Shown piece after piece: positions 33,525 to 43,284 of a DNA stretch of 64,000 bases. Positions within the stretch are counted from its first letter, which is position 1. Each line of letters opens with the position of its first letter. The notes under the pieces were generated by a model. That model saw nothing but the letters and a program-made list of their open reading frames with translations, had not been told where the DNA came from and searched no databases. Origin of the DNA: Rhodanobacter sp. T12-5 (GTDB lineage Bacteria > Pseudomonadota > Gammaproteobacteria > Xanthomonadales > Rhodanobacteraceae); the NCBI RefSeq assembly GCF_008329435.1, contig NZ_NPKN01000002.1, positions 372,001 to 436,000 of the forward strand, in the 5' to 3' direction. The translations under genes were made by a program, and so were the position numbers.

Positions 33525-34397
33525 ATGAAATCCACCATCGCGCTGCGCCTGCTCGCCTGCCTCGCCCTGCTGCTGCCCGTTGCAGCCATCGCCCACCCTG
33601 CGTTGTGGATGGTCAAGGATGCCGACACCACGATCTATCTTTTCGGCACCGTGCACCTGTTGCCGAACGACACCGACTGGCGCTGGCCCGCATTGGAAAA
33701 AGCACTCGCCGACAGCGGCTCGCTGACCATCGAACTGACCGACGACGACCCGGCCCGCATGCAGGCGCTGGTGTTGCAATACGGACTGGACCCCGCCCAT
33801 CCGCTGTCGGACAAACTCAGCGCCGCCGAAAACGCCACCCTCACCCGCGCTGCGCAAACCGCCGGCGTGCCCGGTGGCGCAAGCACCCTGCGGATGATGC
33901 GGCCGTGGCTGGCCGGGCTGACCTTGACGGTGGCCCCGCTGCTGAAGGCCGGCCTCGACCCGGCCCACGGCGTCGACAAGCTGCTCAAGGCGCAGATGCA
34001 GGCGGCCGGCAAGCCGGTCAACGGACTGGAAACCTCCGAACAACAGATCCGCTTTCTCGCCGACCTGCCCGCTGACGTCGAGCTGGAGTTCCTGCGCTCC
34101 ACCCTGCGCGACGCCGACAAGGGCAGCGGCGAACTCACCACCCTGATCGACGCATGGAAACGCGGCGACGTCGCCACCATCGCCCACATCGAAGACGAAG
34201 ACCTGGCCCGGCACGCACCCGCGCTGTACCAGCGCTTGCTGGTACAGCGCAACCGGTCCTGGGCGGTAAAAATCGCCGCCATGCTGCAACGCCCCGGCAC
34301 CGTCTTCATCGCCGTCGGCGCCGCCCACCTGGCCGGACCGGACAGCGTGCAGTCGCAACTGGAATCGCGGGGCACGCCGGTCGAACGCCTGCACTGA
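33525..34397 (+). CDS. TraB/GumN family protein
   Basis: A 290-residue exported protein (signal peptide to about AAIAHP). The TraB/GumN core shows DTTIYLFGTVHLLP with the GxVH motif (about residues 37-50), a TIELTDDDPARMQ segment, MRPWLAGLTLTVAPL, and the closing VFIAVGAAHLAGPDSV with the second GAAH-type motif. Related to Tiki-type metal-dependent peptidases. In Xanthomonas GumN lies at the xanthan cluster, but there is no such cluster here. Confidence 0.88.
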   Translation: MKSTIALRLLACLALLLPVAAIAHPALWMVKDADTTIYLFGTVHLLPNDTDWRWPALEKALADSGSLTIELTDDDPARMQALVLQYGLDPAHPLSDKLSAAENATLTRAAQTAGVPGGASTLRMMRPWLAGLTLTVAPLLKAGLDPAHGVDKLLKAQMQAAGKPVNGLETSEQQIRFLADLPADVELEFLRSTLRDADKGSGELTTLIDAWKRGDVATIAHIEDEDLARHAPALYQRLLVQRNRSWAVKIAAMLQRPGTVFIAVGAAHLAGPDSVQSQLESRGTPVERLH

Positions 34398-34466
34398 CCA
34401 GTCGATGCGAAACACGCGTCGACTTCCACTACGCTTCATCCGCCACGCACAGAGCGCAGGCCGAAT

Positions 34467-34874
34467 ATGACCACCTCAGCCCTGGTACTCACACTGTTCC
34501 TCGCCTGGACCTTGCTCTTGCTGGTCGCCATGGAGGTGTTGCGCAGCTACCTCGTTGTCACCGGTCGCGTCCGCTCGAATGAGTTCAAGCCAGACAACTC
34601 GAACATCTCGCCGTTCATGCAGCGACTCGCCCGCGCGCACGCGAACTGCGTCGAGAGCCTGCCTGTCTTTGGCGGCCTGCTGCTCGTGGCACTGGCGACT
34701 GACCGGGCCGAAGTCACGGACGCACTCGCCCCCTGGTTGCTGGGCGCGCGAATCATCCAGTCCGGCATCCACCTGGCCTCGACCAGCGTCATCGCCGTGA
34801 ACGCCCGTTTTGCCGCCTTCGCCGTGCAAATGGGCATCGGCGTCTACTGGGCCTGGCGATTGCTTGGCCTATAG
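34467..34874 (+). CDS. MAPEG family membrane protein
   Basis: A 135-residue, four-helix protein of the MAPEG (glutathione/eicosanoid) superfamily. The hallmark is the loop NISPFMQRLARAHANCVESLP, with R..R.H.NC.E before helix two, and FGGLLLVALAT after it. Bacterial members are of unknown substrate; glutathione binding is the family's theme. Stands alone on the plus strand. Confidence 0.88.
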   Translation: MTTSALVLTLFLAWTLLLLVAMEVLRSYLVVTGRVRSNEFKPDNSNISPFMQRLARAHANCVESLPVFGGLLLVALATDRAEVTDALAPWLLGARIIQSGIHLASTSVIAVNARFAAFAVQMGIGVYWAWRLLGL

Positions 34875-34995
34875 GCCCCTTCGCGTGCAGGAGGGGAGTC
34901 ATGTTGCCAGCCGCATCGGCGTTACATCCTCGACATGTTCCACGCGGCGAAAACGGATGAACAAGACGGCTGCCCCGAGAGCGCGGGCATGCGCC

Positions 34996-35982
34996 TCATT
35001 CGATGCCGGCAACGGCATGCGGCAGGTACGCCGCTTCGAGCGTCGCGATCTCCGCCTCCGGCAGCCTGATCGCCAGCGCCGCCACCGCCTCTTCCAGGTG
35101 ATGGGTCCTGGTCGCGCCGATGATCGGCGCGGTGACCACCGGCTTGTGCAGCAGCCATGCCAGCGCCACCTGCGCGCGCGGGATGCCGAGCCGCGCAGCG
35201 ACCTCGCCGACGCGATCCACCACGGCCCTGTCCGCCACCTTGCTCGCGGCGTACACACCATCGCCCCATGGATCGGAGCCGCCACGCACGGTGCTCGGCT
35301 CGTCCTCCCATGGCCGCGCCAGCCGGCCACGCGCCAGCGGACTCCAGGGCACCACGCCGATGCCTTCCTGCGCGCACAGCGCCAGCATCTCGCGCTCCTC
35401 TTCGCGATAGAGCAGGTTGTAGTGCGGCTGCATCGACACGAAGCGCGTCCAGCCGTGGAGGTCGGCGGTGTACAGCGCCTTGGCGAATTGCCACGCCATC
35501 ATCGACGAGGCGCCGAGGTAGCGCGCCTTGCCCGCCTTCACCACGTCGTGCAGCGCCTCCAGCGTTTCCTCGATCGGCGTGGTGTCGTCCCAGCGATGGA
35601 TCTGGAACAGGTCGACGTAGTCGGTGCCGAGGCGGCGCAGGCTGGCGTCGATCTCGGTCATGATCGACTTGCGCGACAGGCCGCCGCCATTGGCGTCGGT
35701 GCGCATCGGATAGAACACCTTGGTGGCGATGACCACCTCCTCGCGCCGGGCGAAGTCGTGCAGCGCGCGCCCCAGCACCTGTTCGCTGCCGCCCCTGGAA
35801 TACATGTTTGCCGTGTCGAAATAATTGATGCCCAGCTCGAGCGCGCGCCGGATGAACGGCCGGCCATGCTCCTCGTCCAGCGTCCATGGCCTCTCGTCGG
35901 TGGGTGTTACCGAATAGCTCATGCAGCCCAGGCAGATGCGCGAGACCTTGAGGCCGGATTTGCCGAGTCGTACGTAGTTCAT
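34996..35982 (-). CDS. aldo/keto reductase
   Basis: A 328-residue NADPH-dependent reductase of the AKR superfamily (YeaE/AKR13-like). The catalytic set is visible: Asp and Tyr in INYFDTANMYSRGGSE, Lys in VIATKVFYP, His in LFQIHRWDDTTP. Cofactor region near the end is TAPIIGATRTHHLEEAVAAL. ATG 35982 (MNYVRLGKSGLKVSRICLG) has GAGGT upstream. It lies downstream of the broken EamA exporter on the same strand, 40 bases away. Confidence 0.92.
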   Translation of the reverse strand: MNYVRLGKSGLKVSRICLGCMSYSVTPTDERPWTLDEEHGRPFIRRALELGINYFDTANMYSRGGSEQVLGRALHDFARREEVVIATKVFYPMRTDANGGGLSRKSIMTEIDASLRRLGTDYVDLFQIHRWDDTTPIEETLEALHDVVKAGKARYLGASSMMAWQFAKALYTADLHGWTRFVSMQPHYNLLYREEEREMLALCAQEGIGVVPWSPLARGRLARPWEDEPSTVRGGSDPWGDGVYAASKVADRAVVDRVGEVAARLGIPRAQVALAWLLHKPVVTAPIIGATRTHHLEEAVAALAIRLPEAEIATLEAAYLPHAVAGIE

Positions 35983-36022
35983 GGGGAATACCTCGCTGTG
36001 GTTGCACGAAATGGATTCTGCT

Positions 36023-36895
36023 TCACCGCCGCGCCTCGCGGTGGATGGCGATGCCGGCGGCGACCAGCGCAATGCCGATCGTCTCCGCGCGGCTGGGCAA
36101 CTGGTGCAGCACGACGGCGCCGACCAGGCACGCCGTGGCGGGCAACAGGGCCAGCAGCATGGCGAAGGTGGCCCGCGGCAATCGCGCCATCGCCAATTGG
36201 TCGCACACGTACGGAATGACCGACGAAGTCACGCCCACACCGATGCCGGCGGCGAGCAGCGGCAGGCTGAGCAGCGCCGGCGCGGCTGGGCGAATCCCGA
36301 TCATGGTGACCACCACCAGTGCCACCAGCATCGCGCTCGCCAGGCAATCGAGGGCGCTGCCGCCCTCATCATTCGCCACCCGATGACCGAGCACGATGTA
36401 CAGCGTGAACAGCGCGCAGTTGGCAAACGCGAACACGAAGCCGAGCGGCGCGCCGGCGAGGCGCAGGTGGGTCAGAAACCACACGCCGGCCACGACCAGC
36501 GCGAGCGCCACGGTGTTGCGCCGCGTGCGCAAGCCGGCCAGCGCCAGTGCGATCGGACCGAGAAATTCGATCGCGCCGACCGTCGCCAGCGGCAGCCGAT
36601 CGATCGCCAGGTAGAAACAGGCATTCATGCCGCCGAGCACGACGCCCAGCCCCACGACGTTCCATCACGCGGCCGCATTCGTCTGCAGGAAATGACGCCA
36701 TGGCCGCCGCCATGCGGCGAAGACCAGCGCGGCACTGGCGATCCGCAGCCAGGCGACGCCGAGCGGCTCGACCCGGGCAAACAGGAGTACGGCGAAGGCC
36801 GGGCCGAGGTAATGAAAGATCGCGCTGGCCACGAAATACAACTGCGGCGGCGGCGCAAACCGGAGCATCGGAGAGGTGGATGGCAGCTCGTTCAT
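36023..36895 (-). pseudogene. EamA/DMT-family exporter interrupted by an in-frame stop
   Basis: Read as one frame this is a 290-codon RhtA-like exporter with ten helices. It starts MNELPSTSPMLRFAP, and a TGA at 36665-36667 falls just after FLQTNAAA. The same frame resumes WNVVGLGVVLGGMNACFYLA and runs normally to the stop at 36023. A CGA (Arg) to TGA change would explain it. The first piece would be 76 residues with two helices and the second about 210 residues lacking a proper start, so neither half should work alone. It is divergent from an Lrp-type regulator, the usual partner of amino-acid exporters. A sequencing error is the alternative. Confidence 0.8.
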
Positions 36896-36989
36896 GGCCT
36901 CCCATTTTCCAAATAATTGGCGCATGATCCATGCGTTATCCAAAGATTCGTTCGCCAATTCTTTCACTTTCGCATGCCTTGTTAACGAT

Positions 36990-37469
36990 ATGCCTCAGAT
37001 TTCCAATATCGTCTCCGATCCGCGCAATATCGAGCTGTTGAGGGCGCTGCAGGAAGACCCGCGCCAGCCGGTGAGCAAGCTCGCCAGCCGCATCGGCATG
37101 TCGGCGCCAGCGGTGAAGGAACGACTCGCGCGGCTGGAGGAAACCGGCGTGGTCCGCGGCTGCCGGCTCGACCTGGACCCGAAGGCGCTGGGCTGGCCGA
37201 TCACGGCCTACGTGCGCGTGCGCCCGGTACCCGGGCAACTGCCGAAGATCGCCGAACTCGCGCAGAAGATGCCGCAGGTCGTCGAGTGCCACCGCGTCAC
37301 CGGCGAAGACTGCTTCATCATCAAGGTGCACCTGGACGCGCTGGAAAACCTCGACCTGATCCTCGATCGCTTCCTGCGCTACGGCCAGACCACCACCTCC
37401 ATCGTGCAGTCGACCCCGGTGCCGCTGCGCGCACCGCCGTTGCCCGCGGTCAAGGGCAAAACCCGGTGA
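36990..37469 (+). CDS. Lrp/AsnC family transcriptional regulator
   Basis: A 159-residue regulator. The N-terminal HTH is [20 protein letters not shown] with [19 protein letters not shown]; the C-terminal RAM ligand-binding domain holds [19 protein letters not shown] and the [14 protein letters not shown] strand. ATG 36990 is preferred to upstream in-frame starts that lie in the divergent promoter gap. It likely controls the adjacent exporter (now interrupted) in response to an amino acid; this follows the common Lrp-exporter pairing. Confidence 0.9.
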   Translation: MPQISNIVSDPRNIELLRALQEDPRQPVSKLASRIGMSAPAVKERLARLEETGVVRGCRLDLDPKALGWPITAYVRVRPVPGQLPKIAELAQKMPQVVECHRVTGEDCFIIKVHLDALENLDLILDRFLRYGQTTTSIVQSTPVPLRAPPLPAVKGKTR

Positions 37470-37587
37470 GCCCCGGCGACCGTTGCGGCACAACGGCCGC
37501 GCTCCCGCAAGCTGTCACGGGTCGGCGCGTTCTGGCACCATCGACCGGTTATCCGCGCGTCGCGCGCCATTCATCAGACATCGCCGC

Positions 37588-39828
37588 ATGAACCTGCAAG
37601 CCAATTACGAACAGATCCCGCTGAAGGAATACGCCGAGCGGGCCTATCTCGATTATTCGATGTACGTGGTGCTGGACCGCGCCCTGCCCTTCGTCGGCGA
37701 CGGCCTGAAGCCGGTGCAGCGGCGCATCATCTATGCGATGAGCGAACTGGGCCTGGCCTCCACCGCCAAGCCGAAGAAGTCCGCACGCACCATCGGCGAC
37801 GTGATCGGCAAGTTCCATCCGCATGGCGACAGCTCCAGCTACGAAGCGATGGTGCTGATGGCGCAGCCGTTCTCGTACCGCTATCCGCTGGTCAATGGCC
37901 AGGGCAACTTCGGTTCGCCGGATGATCCGAAAAGCTTCGCGGCGATGCGCTACACCGAGTCCAAGCTGAGTCCGATCGCCGAGGCACTGCTGGGCGAACT
38001 GGGCCACGGCACGGTCGATTGGGTACCGAACTTCGACGGCACGCTGGAGGAACCCAGCTGGCTGCCGGCGCGCGTGCCGCACGTGCTGCTGAACGGCTCG
38101 ATGGGCATCGCGGTGGGCATGGCCACCGACATCCCGCCGCACAACCTGCGCGAGCTGGTCACCGCCTGCATCCGCCTGCTCGATGAACCCGATGCCAGCG
38201 TCGCCGACCTGTGCGAGCACGTGCGCGGGCCCGATTATCCGACCGAAGCGGAGATCATCACCTCGCGTGCCGACCTGCTGGCGATGTACCAGAGTGGCGG
38301 CGGCTCGGTGCGCGCCCGCGCGGTGTACCAGCGCGAGGAAGGCAACATCGTGATCACCGCGCTGCCACACCAGGTCAGCCCGTCGAAGATACTGGAGCAG
38401 ATCGCCGCGCAGATGCGCGCGAAGAAACTGCCGATGATCGAGGACCTGCGCGACGAGTCCGATCACGAGAATCCGATCCGGCTGGTGCTGGTGCCGCGTT
38501 CCAGCCGCGTCGATGCCGACGAACTGATGCCGCACCTGTTCGCCACCACCGACCTGGAAAAGAGCTTCCGCGTCAACCTCAACATGATCGGCCTCGATGG
38601 CCGGCCGCAGGTGAAGGATCTCAAACGCATCCTCACCGAGTGGCTGAGCTTCCGTACCAGCACGGTCACCCGGCGCCTGGAAAACCGCCTGGCCAAGGTC
38701 GACCGCCGCCTGCACCTGCTAGAAGGCCTGCACACCGCCTACCTCAACCTCGACGAAGTCATCCGCATCGTACGCAGCGAGGACGAGCCCAAGCCGGTAC
38801 TGATGGCGCGCTTCCGGCTCAGCGAGGAGCAGACCGACTACATCCTCGAAACCCGCCTGCGCCAGCTGGCACGGCTGGAAGAGATGAAGATCAACGCCGA
38901 GCGCGACCAGCTCGAAGAGGAACGCGCACGCATCAACGTGCTGCTGAAATCGCCGGCCAAGTTGAAGGGCCTGATCAAGGACGAGCTGCGCGCCGATGCC
39001 GAGAAATTCGGCGACGACCGCCGCTCGCCGCTGATCGAGCGCGAGGCCGCACAGGCGCTGGACGACAGTGCGCTGGTGGCCAGCGAACCGGTCACCGTGG
39101 TGCTCTCGCAGAAAGGCTGGGCGCGCGCCGCCAAGGGCCACGACATCGACGCCGAAGCGTTGAACTACCGCGAAGGCGATGGCCTGCTCGCCGCGGTGAA
39201 GGCGCGCACCACCCAGCAGGTCGCCTTCATCGACTCCACCGGTCGCGCCTACTCCACGCCGGCGCACACACTGCCCTCGGCGCGCGGCAACGGCGAGCCG
39301 CTGACCGGCCGCTTCAGTCCGGCCAACGGCGCCAGCTTCGACGCGGTGATCGCCGGCGACAACGACACCCGGCTGATCCTCGCCAGCGATTTCGGCTACG
39401 GCTTCGTCACCCGCTTCGAAGCGCTTACCGGCCGCAACAAGGCCGGCAAGCAGATCATCTCGCTCAGCGACGGCGCGAAAGTGCTGGCGCCGCAGGTCAG
39501 CGCCGATCCGGCACGCGACCGCATCGTGGTGGTCACCACCGAAGGCCACCTGCTGATGTTCTCGGTGGCCGAACTGCCGGAACTGGACAAAGGCAAGGGC
39601 AACAAGCTGATCGAGATCCCGAAGGCCAAGCTGACCAGCGGCGACGAACGCGTGGCCGGCGTGGCCGTGGTCAGCGAAGGCAAGGGCGAAGTCACGATGT
39701 ACGCCGGCGCGCGCAAACTCACCCTGAAGTGGGCCGACCTGGTCGAATACGGCGGCAACCGTGCGACCCGCGGCAACCTGCTGCCGCGCGGCCTGCGCCG
39801 CGTCGAACGGATCGAAACCACCGGCTGA
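37588..39828 (+). CDS. parC: DNA topoisomerase IV subunit A
   Basis: A 746-residue ParC, typical length. It decatenates daughter chromosomes with ParE. The catalytic Tyr is Tyr-122 in [10 protein letters not shown]. The quinolone-determining region reads [12 protein letters not shown] with Ser-82 and Glu-86, equal to the sensitive residues Ser-80 and Glu-84 of E. coli, so no known resistance change is seen there. The C-terminal beta-pinwheel starts at about residue 490. ATG 37588 ([10 protein letters not shown]) matches the family. parE is not in the window. Confidence 0.97.
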   Translation: MNLQANYEQIPLKEYAERAYLDYSMYVVLDRALPFVGDGLKPVQRRIIYAMSELGLASTAKPKKSARTIGDVIGKFHPHGDSSSYEAMVLMAQPFSYRYPLVNGQGNFGSPDDPKSFAAMRYTESKLSPIAEALLGELGHGTVDWVPNFDGTLEEPSWLPARVPHVLLNGSMGIAVGMATDIPPHNLRELVTACIRLLDEPDASVADLCEHVRGPDYPTEAEIITSRADLLAMYQSGGGSVRARAVYQREEGNIVITALPHQVSPSKILEQIAAQMRAKKLPMIEDLRDESDHENPIRLVLVPRSSRVDADELMPHLFATTDLEKSFRVNLNMIGLDGRPQVKDLKRILTEWLSFRTSTVTRRLENRLAKVDRRLHLLEGLHTAYLNLDEVIRIVRSEDEPKPVLMARFRLSEEQTDYILETRLRQLARLEEMKINAERDQLEEERARINVLLKSPAKLKGLIKDELRADAEKFGDDRRSPLIEREAAQALDDSALVASEPVTVVLSQKGWARAAKGHDIDAEALNYREGDGLLAAVKARTTQQVAFIDSTGRAYSTPAHTLPSARGNGEPLTGRFSPANGASFDAVIAGDNDTRLILASDFGYGFVTRFEALTGRNKAGKQIISLSDGAKVLAPQVSADPARDRIVVVTTEGHLLMFSVAELPELDKGKGNKLIEIPKAKLTSGDERVAGVAVVSEGKGEVTMYAGARKLTLKWADLVEYGGNRATRGNLLPRGLRRVERIETTG

Positions 39829-39835
39829 TTTGCTC

Positions 39836-39904
39836 GGGAGCGACTTCAGTCGCGATGCTCTTGAATCGAGCAAGCATGGAGGCATCGCGACTGAAGTCGC
39901 TCCC
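39836..39904. repeat. palindromic REP-like element, copy B
   Basis: Perfect 23-base inverted repeat with a 23-base spacer, 8 bases after the parC stop. Each arm is GGGAGCG, then a small hairpin GCGAC-TTCA-GTCGC, then GATGC. Compared with copy A, one pair of the inner hairpin changes from G-C to A-T on both sides, a compensatory change. It may also serve as the parC 3' stabiliser. Confidence 0.85.
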
Positions 39905-40013
39905 ACAGACAGTCTGCGGAACGGCAGGAACTTGTCGGCGTCCGGCCGTTCCAACAAGGATGTACACGCCAACGCGCCATCGCGCGTTGAATACGTGACA
40001 ACCCGGAGTGCGC

Positions 40014-40448
40014 ATGAACATCCAACGGTTTCTTCCCGCCCTGCTGGCCACCCTGCTGGCCGCGCCGGCATGGGCGCAGAGCACCGGCAAGCCGCTCAAC
40101 CTGAAACTGCCGCCCAGCGAACTCCCTGCCCCCAGTTCCACCGCTGCCGCACCGGCACGTGACGCGCCCGGCGTGTATTACGGCGACACCAGCGGGCGCA
40201 TGGGCAATACCGAAGTCGCCACGGATAACCGGCCCGACTGCGACGACTCCACCTACAACCAGGCGCAGGTGCATGGCAGCGTCGGCATGGGCGTGATGAG
40301 CGGCAACCACGTGAGCGGCAATTACCAGACCGGCACCGTAAACGTCAGCAAGGCGTTCGGCAGCTGCGACGACCCCGGCGGCGGGATCAGCATCTCGATC
40401 GGTACCGGCAGCGGCCACTTCCACGATCGCGGTCGCCGCGACCACTGA
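40014..40448 (+). CDS. exported hypothetical protein
   Basis: A 144-residue protein with a signal peptide (LPALLATLLAAPAWAQS). The mature part has a Pro/Ala segment, YYGDTSGRMGNTEVATD, a repeat-like QVHGSVGMGVMSGNHVSGNY, a Cys pair (DCDD, SCDDPGG), and a tail HFHDRGRRDH. It could be a small beta-rich periplasmic or outer-membrane protein with a disulfide. ATG 40014 has CCGGAG 7 bases upstream. No family recognised. Confidence 0.65.
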   Translation: MNIQRFLPALLATLLAAPAWAQSTGKPLNLKLPPSELPAPSSTAAAPARDAPGVYYGDTSGRMGNTEVATDNRPDCDDSTYNQAQVHGSVGMGVMSGNHVSGNYQTGTVNVSKAFGSCDDPGGGISISIGTGSGHFHDRGRRDH

Positions 40449-40813
40449 CGGCAGCCGCTGCGCTCAGGCATCGCCAGCCGGCGGATGCGTTCCGCAGCGC
40501 GCTGGGCGGTCCACCGCCAAGTGTCGTCAAGCACGACCGTGGAAAGCAACGCGAGGCCCCTACCTATCCACAGACTTGTTGTCTCGGTGGATGAGATGGC
40601 GAGGGGTAGCCTGCCTAGCCCAACGGCGCGGTTCCAAACCCAGGTTTGGGTCGACACATGGGCCAGGGCCTTCAGGAACCAAAGAGGACGCCGCCAATTG
40701 AATGGAGGTGCGGCTGCCCGTTGACGCCTCAGCTGGGGAGCGCATACAGACATTCCTTAGTGGGCGTCCGCCCGTGTGCGACAAGCCACGCAGACACCGC
40801 GATTCGCACGAAG
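40449..40813. other. 365-base gap without a credible gene
   Basis: No frame here shows a family-like protein. Codon bias weakens compared with its neighbours, and stops occur in most frames. The only structure noted is a 7-base palindrome CCAAACC-CA-GGTTTGG at 40634-40649. The gap may be decayed DNA at the edge of the LysR-linked group. Confidence 0.5.
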
Positions 40814-41704
40814 CTAAGGTTTGCCCAGAAGCTCGACCAGCCGCGACTCGCACGGTGAAAGATCGTAGCCCCGACGCTGCGAGACCATGAACGTGAGCGG
40901 CCCCATGTGCCATGCGCGACGCTCGAGTTCGACGAGCGCTCCGCTGGCCAGATCCTCGTTGACGAGGTGCCTCGGCAAGTGTCCCCAGCCGAGGCCGGCC
41001 TTGAGCAGGTCGCGTTTGGCGCCGAGATCGTTGACCAGCCACTGGCGCTTGCCGGCGACGCCCTGCTGGGTCTTTTCTGCGCCGGGCTGGTTGTCGGTGA
41101 CGACGATCTGGGTGTGTCGGCCGAACTCGTCCACGGGGATGGGTTTGGGTGTCGAAGCGAGCGCATGGGAAGGCGCGCATGCCGTCACCATTTCCTCCTC
41201 GCGCAACCAGTGGCGTTCGATGGCGTCCGGGTTCACCTCCGGCACGTTCTGGATCGTGACGGCCAGGGCGCACAGCTTTTCGAGCACCAGGTGCTCACCG
41301 CCCTGCATGGTGGTGATGCGCAGGTTGATCGCGGCGGTCGGAAACTCCTGCTGCAGCGTCCGCAAGCAGTCGATCAGGTGGGTGCGTGGAAAGTAGGCAT
41401 CCACCGCCACCGACACCTGCGGCACCCCCACCTTGGCGATCGCGCCGGCGCGGTTCTTCATTTCCTCGGTGCGTGAGATCACCGCACGCGCATCCGGCAG
41501 CAGGCTGCGCCCCGCCGCGGTGAGCTGCGCCTTGCGCGTGTTGCGCTCGAACAACTCGACATCAAACGCACTCTCCAGCGCCTTGATCGCGTGGCTGATC
41601 GCCGACTGCGCGCGTGCGAGTTTCCGCGCCGCACCCGAGAAGCTGCCCTGGTCGCACACCGCAACGAACGCACGCAGCTGGTTGATGGTGACGTTGTCGA
41701 GCAC
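40814..41704 (-). CDS. LysR family transcriptional regulator
   Basis: A 296-residue LysR regulator. HTH is NQLRAFVAVCDQGSFSGAAR and LARAQSAISHAIKALE; the ligand domain follows from about residue 90 (VSVAVDAYFPRTHLIDCLRT). The start is GTG 41704. It is divergent from the NAD(P)-binding/SDR group at 41840, the classic LysR layout, so it most likely controls that group; the 135-base gap should hold its T-N11-A operator. Confidence 0.9.
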   Translation of the reverse strand: MLDNVTINQLRAFVAVCDQGSFSGAARKLARAQSAISHAIKALESAFDVELFERNTRKAQLTAAGRSLLPDARAVISRTEEMKNRAGAIAKVGVPQVSVAVDAYFPRTHLIDCLRTLQQEFPTAAINLRITTMQGGEHLVLEKLCALAVTIQNVPEVNPDAIERHWLREEEMVTACAPSHALASTPKPIPVDEFGRHTQIVVTDNQPGAEKTQQGVAGKRQWLVNDLGAKRDLLKAGLGWGHLPRHLVNEDLASGALVELERRAWHMGPLTFMVSQRRGYDLSPCESRLVELLGKP

Positions 41705-41839
41705 GAGTTATCCAGAAAATAGATCGTATTAAGCGATGTTTCGTCAATTGTGTTGATACGTCAAGCGACCCAGATTGATGGGACAACCGGCCCGAACGGG
41801 CCAGCCCACTCCATCCCCGTACTGAAAAGGATCATCTCC

Positions 41840-42448
41840 ATGAGCTACGCCATTATCGGTTTCGGCGCCATCGGCCAGGCCCTCGCCCGCGCGTTCGCCC
41901 GCAACAACATCGAAGTTTCCGTCGCCAGCCGGCGGGCGCCCGAAGTCCTGCTGCCGCAGGCGCAGGCGATCGGATCCACGGTCGTTCCCCGGACGCTGCA
42001 GGAAGCGCTCAAGGCAGACGTGATTTTCCTGGCCGTTCTCTTCGAGGGGCATCGCGAGGTCGCCAAGATGCTGCCGAGCTGGCAGGGCAAGACGGTGGTG
42101 GACGCGATGAACGGTTTCGAGGGCCTGTCGACGGCCGACGTCGCCAAGGCCTTCCCTGGCGCCCGCTTCGTGAAGGGCTTCAACCATCTGCCCGCGAGGA
42201 CGCTGGCCGCCGACCCGAACGTCAACGGCAGCCGCCGCGTCGTGTTCCTGTCGAGCGACGACCAGGCCGCCGCAGCGCAGGTGGCGGACCTGTCCGAACA
42301 ACTGGGTTTCGCACCCGTCAATCTCGGGAAGCTTGCGGAAGGCGGCGCGCTGGTACAGGTGCTCGACAAGAGCTGGGCGCCGCTGATCTTCCAGGACCTG
42401 TTCAAGAACGAACCCGAGCGACCGGCGACCGCCGGCGCCGCATCGTAA
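41840..42448 (+). CDS. NADPH-dependent F420 reductase-like NAD(P)-binding protein
   Basis: A 202-residue Rossmann protein, MSYAIIGFGAIGQALARAFA, with GxGxxG at residues 7-12, followed by VSVASRR for NADP selectivity. The core VIFLAVLFEGHREV and ARFVKGFNHLPARTLAAD match the F420-dependent NADP reductase family (NAD_binding_10-like). In bacteria without F420 such proteins are oxidoreductases of unknown substrate. ATG 41840 with AAAAGG upstream. First gene of the LysR-divergent group. Confidence 0.85.
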   Translation: MSYAIIGFGAIGQALARAFARNNIEVSVASRRAPEVLLPQAQAIGSTVVPRTLQEALKADVIFLAVLFEGHREVAKMLPSWQGKTVVDAMNGFEGLSTADVAKAFPGARFVKGFNHLPARTLAADPNVNGSRRVVFLSSDDQAAAAQVADLSEQLGFAPVNLGKLAEGGALVQVLDKSWAPLIFQDLFKNEPERPATAGAAS

Positions 42449-42485
42449 TCACCCATTTGTGCCATCCCGACCAAGGATCAAAGAC

Positions 42486-43220
42486 ATGACCCGACTGAAT
42501 GGAAAGACCGCCGTGATCACCGGCGGGGCTACCGGCATCGGCCGCGCAGCGGCAAAGCGTTTCATCGAGGAAGGCGCCTTCGTCTTCATCTTCGGCCGCC
42601 GCCAGGAAGCGCTCGACGCTGCCGTGGCTGAGCTCGGGCCCAACGCCCGCGCGGTGCAGGGCTCGGTCTCCGACGAGGGAGACCTGGACCGGCTCTACGC
42701 GGCGGTGAAGGCCGAGCGCGGCACCCTCGACATCGTCTTCGCCAATGCCGGGACGGGAAGCCTGCTTGCGCTCGGCAAGATCACCGCCGAGCACATCGAC
42801 GAAACCTTCGACACCAACGTGAAGGGCACGATTTTCACGGTGCAGAAAGCACTGCCGCTGATGGGCACGGGCGGTTCGATCATCCTGACCGGATCGAGCG
42901 CCGGCACCACCGGTGCCCCGGCATTCGGCGCCTACAGCGCGAGCAAGGCAGCCGTGCGCAACCTCGCCAAGACCTGGGCAGAGGACCTGAAGGGCACCGG
43001 CATCCGGGTCAACGTGCTGTCGCCCGGTCCGACGGCGACCGAACTGGCGAAGGCCGCGGTGGGTGAGGAGGGCCTGAAGGCCTTCGCCTCGATGAATCCA
43101 CTCCAGCGCATGGGGGATCCGTCGGAGATCGGGGCGGTCGCCGCCTTTCTCGCGTCGTCGGACAGCAGCTTCATGACCGCCAGCGAAGTCGCCGTCGACG
43201 GCGGCCTGGCGCAAATCTGA
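42486..43220 (+). CDS. SDR family oxidoreductase
   Basis: A 244-residue classical short-chain dehydrogenase: cofactor motif TGGATGIG (residues 11-18), NAG in FANAGTG, catalytic Ser in LTGSSAGT, and YSASK with Tyr/Lys near residue 150. Ends with AVDGGLAQI, the usual tail. ATG 42486 has AAGGA about 9 bases upstream. It follows the NAD(P)-binding gene by 37 bases and is likely in the same transcript. Substrate unknown. Confidence 0.92.
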   Translation: MTRLNGKTAVITGGATGIGRAAAKRFIEEGAFVFIFGRRQEALDAAVAELGPNARAVQGSVSDEGDLDRLYAAVKAERGTLDIVFANAGTGSLLALGKITAEHIDETFDTNVKGTIFTVQKALPLMGTGGSIILTGSSAGTTGAPAFGAYSASKAAVRNLAKTWAEDLKGTGIRVNVLSPGPTATELAKAAVGEEGLKAFASMNPLQRMGDPSEIGAVAAFLASSDSSFMTASEVAVDGGLAQI

Positions 43221-43284
43221 CGCGCCAGGCCCGGCCGGTATCCACCACGAGCTTTTCAGAAGTCATGCCACTTCGGAGGCCACC

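Noticed and set aside
36665..36967. Short 100-codon frame as a separate gene
   Set aside because: It continues in the same frame past the stop into the rest of an EamA exporter, so it is the front half of one broken gene.
40634..40649. Palindrome CCAAACC-CA-GGTTTGG as an operator
   Set aside because: Short, far from any start codon that could use it, and expected by chance at this length in 64 kb.
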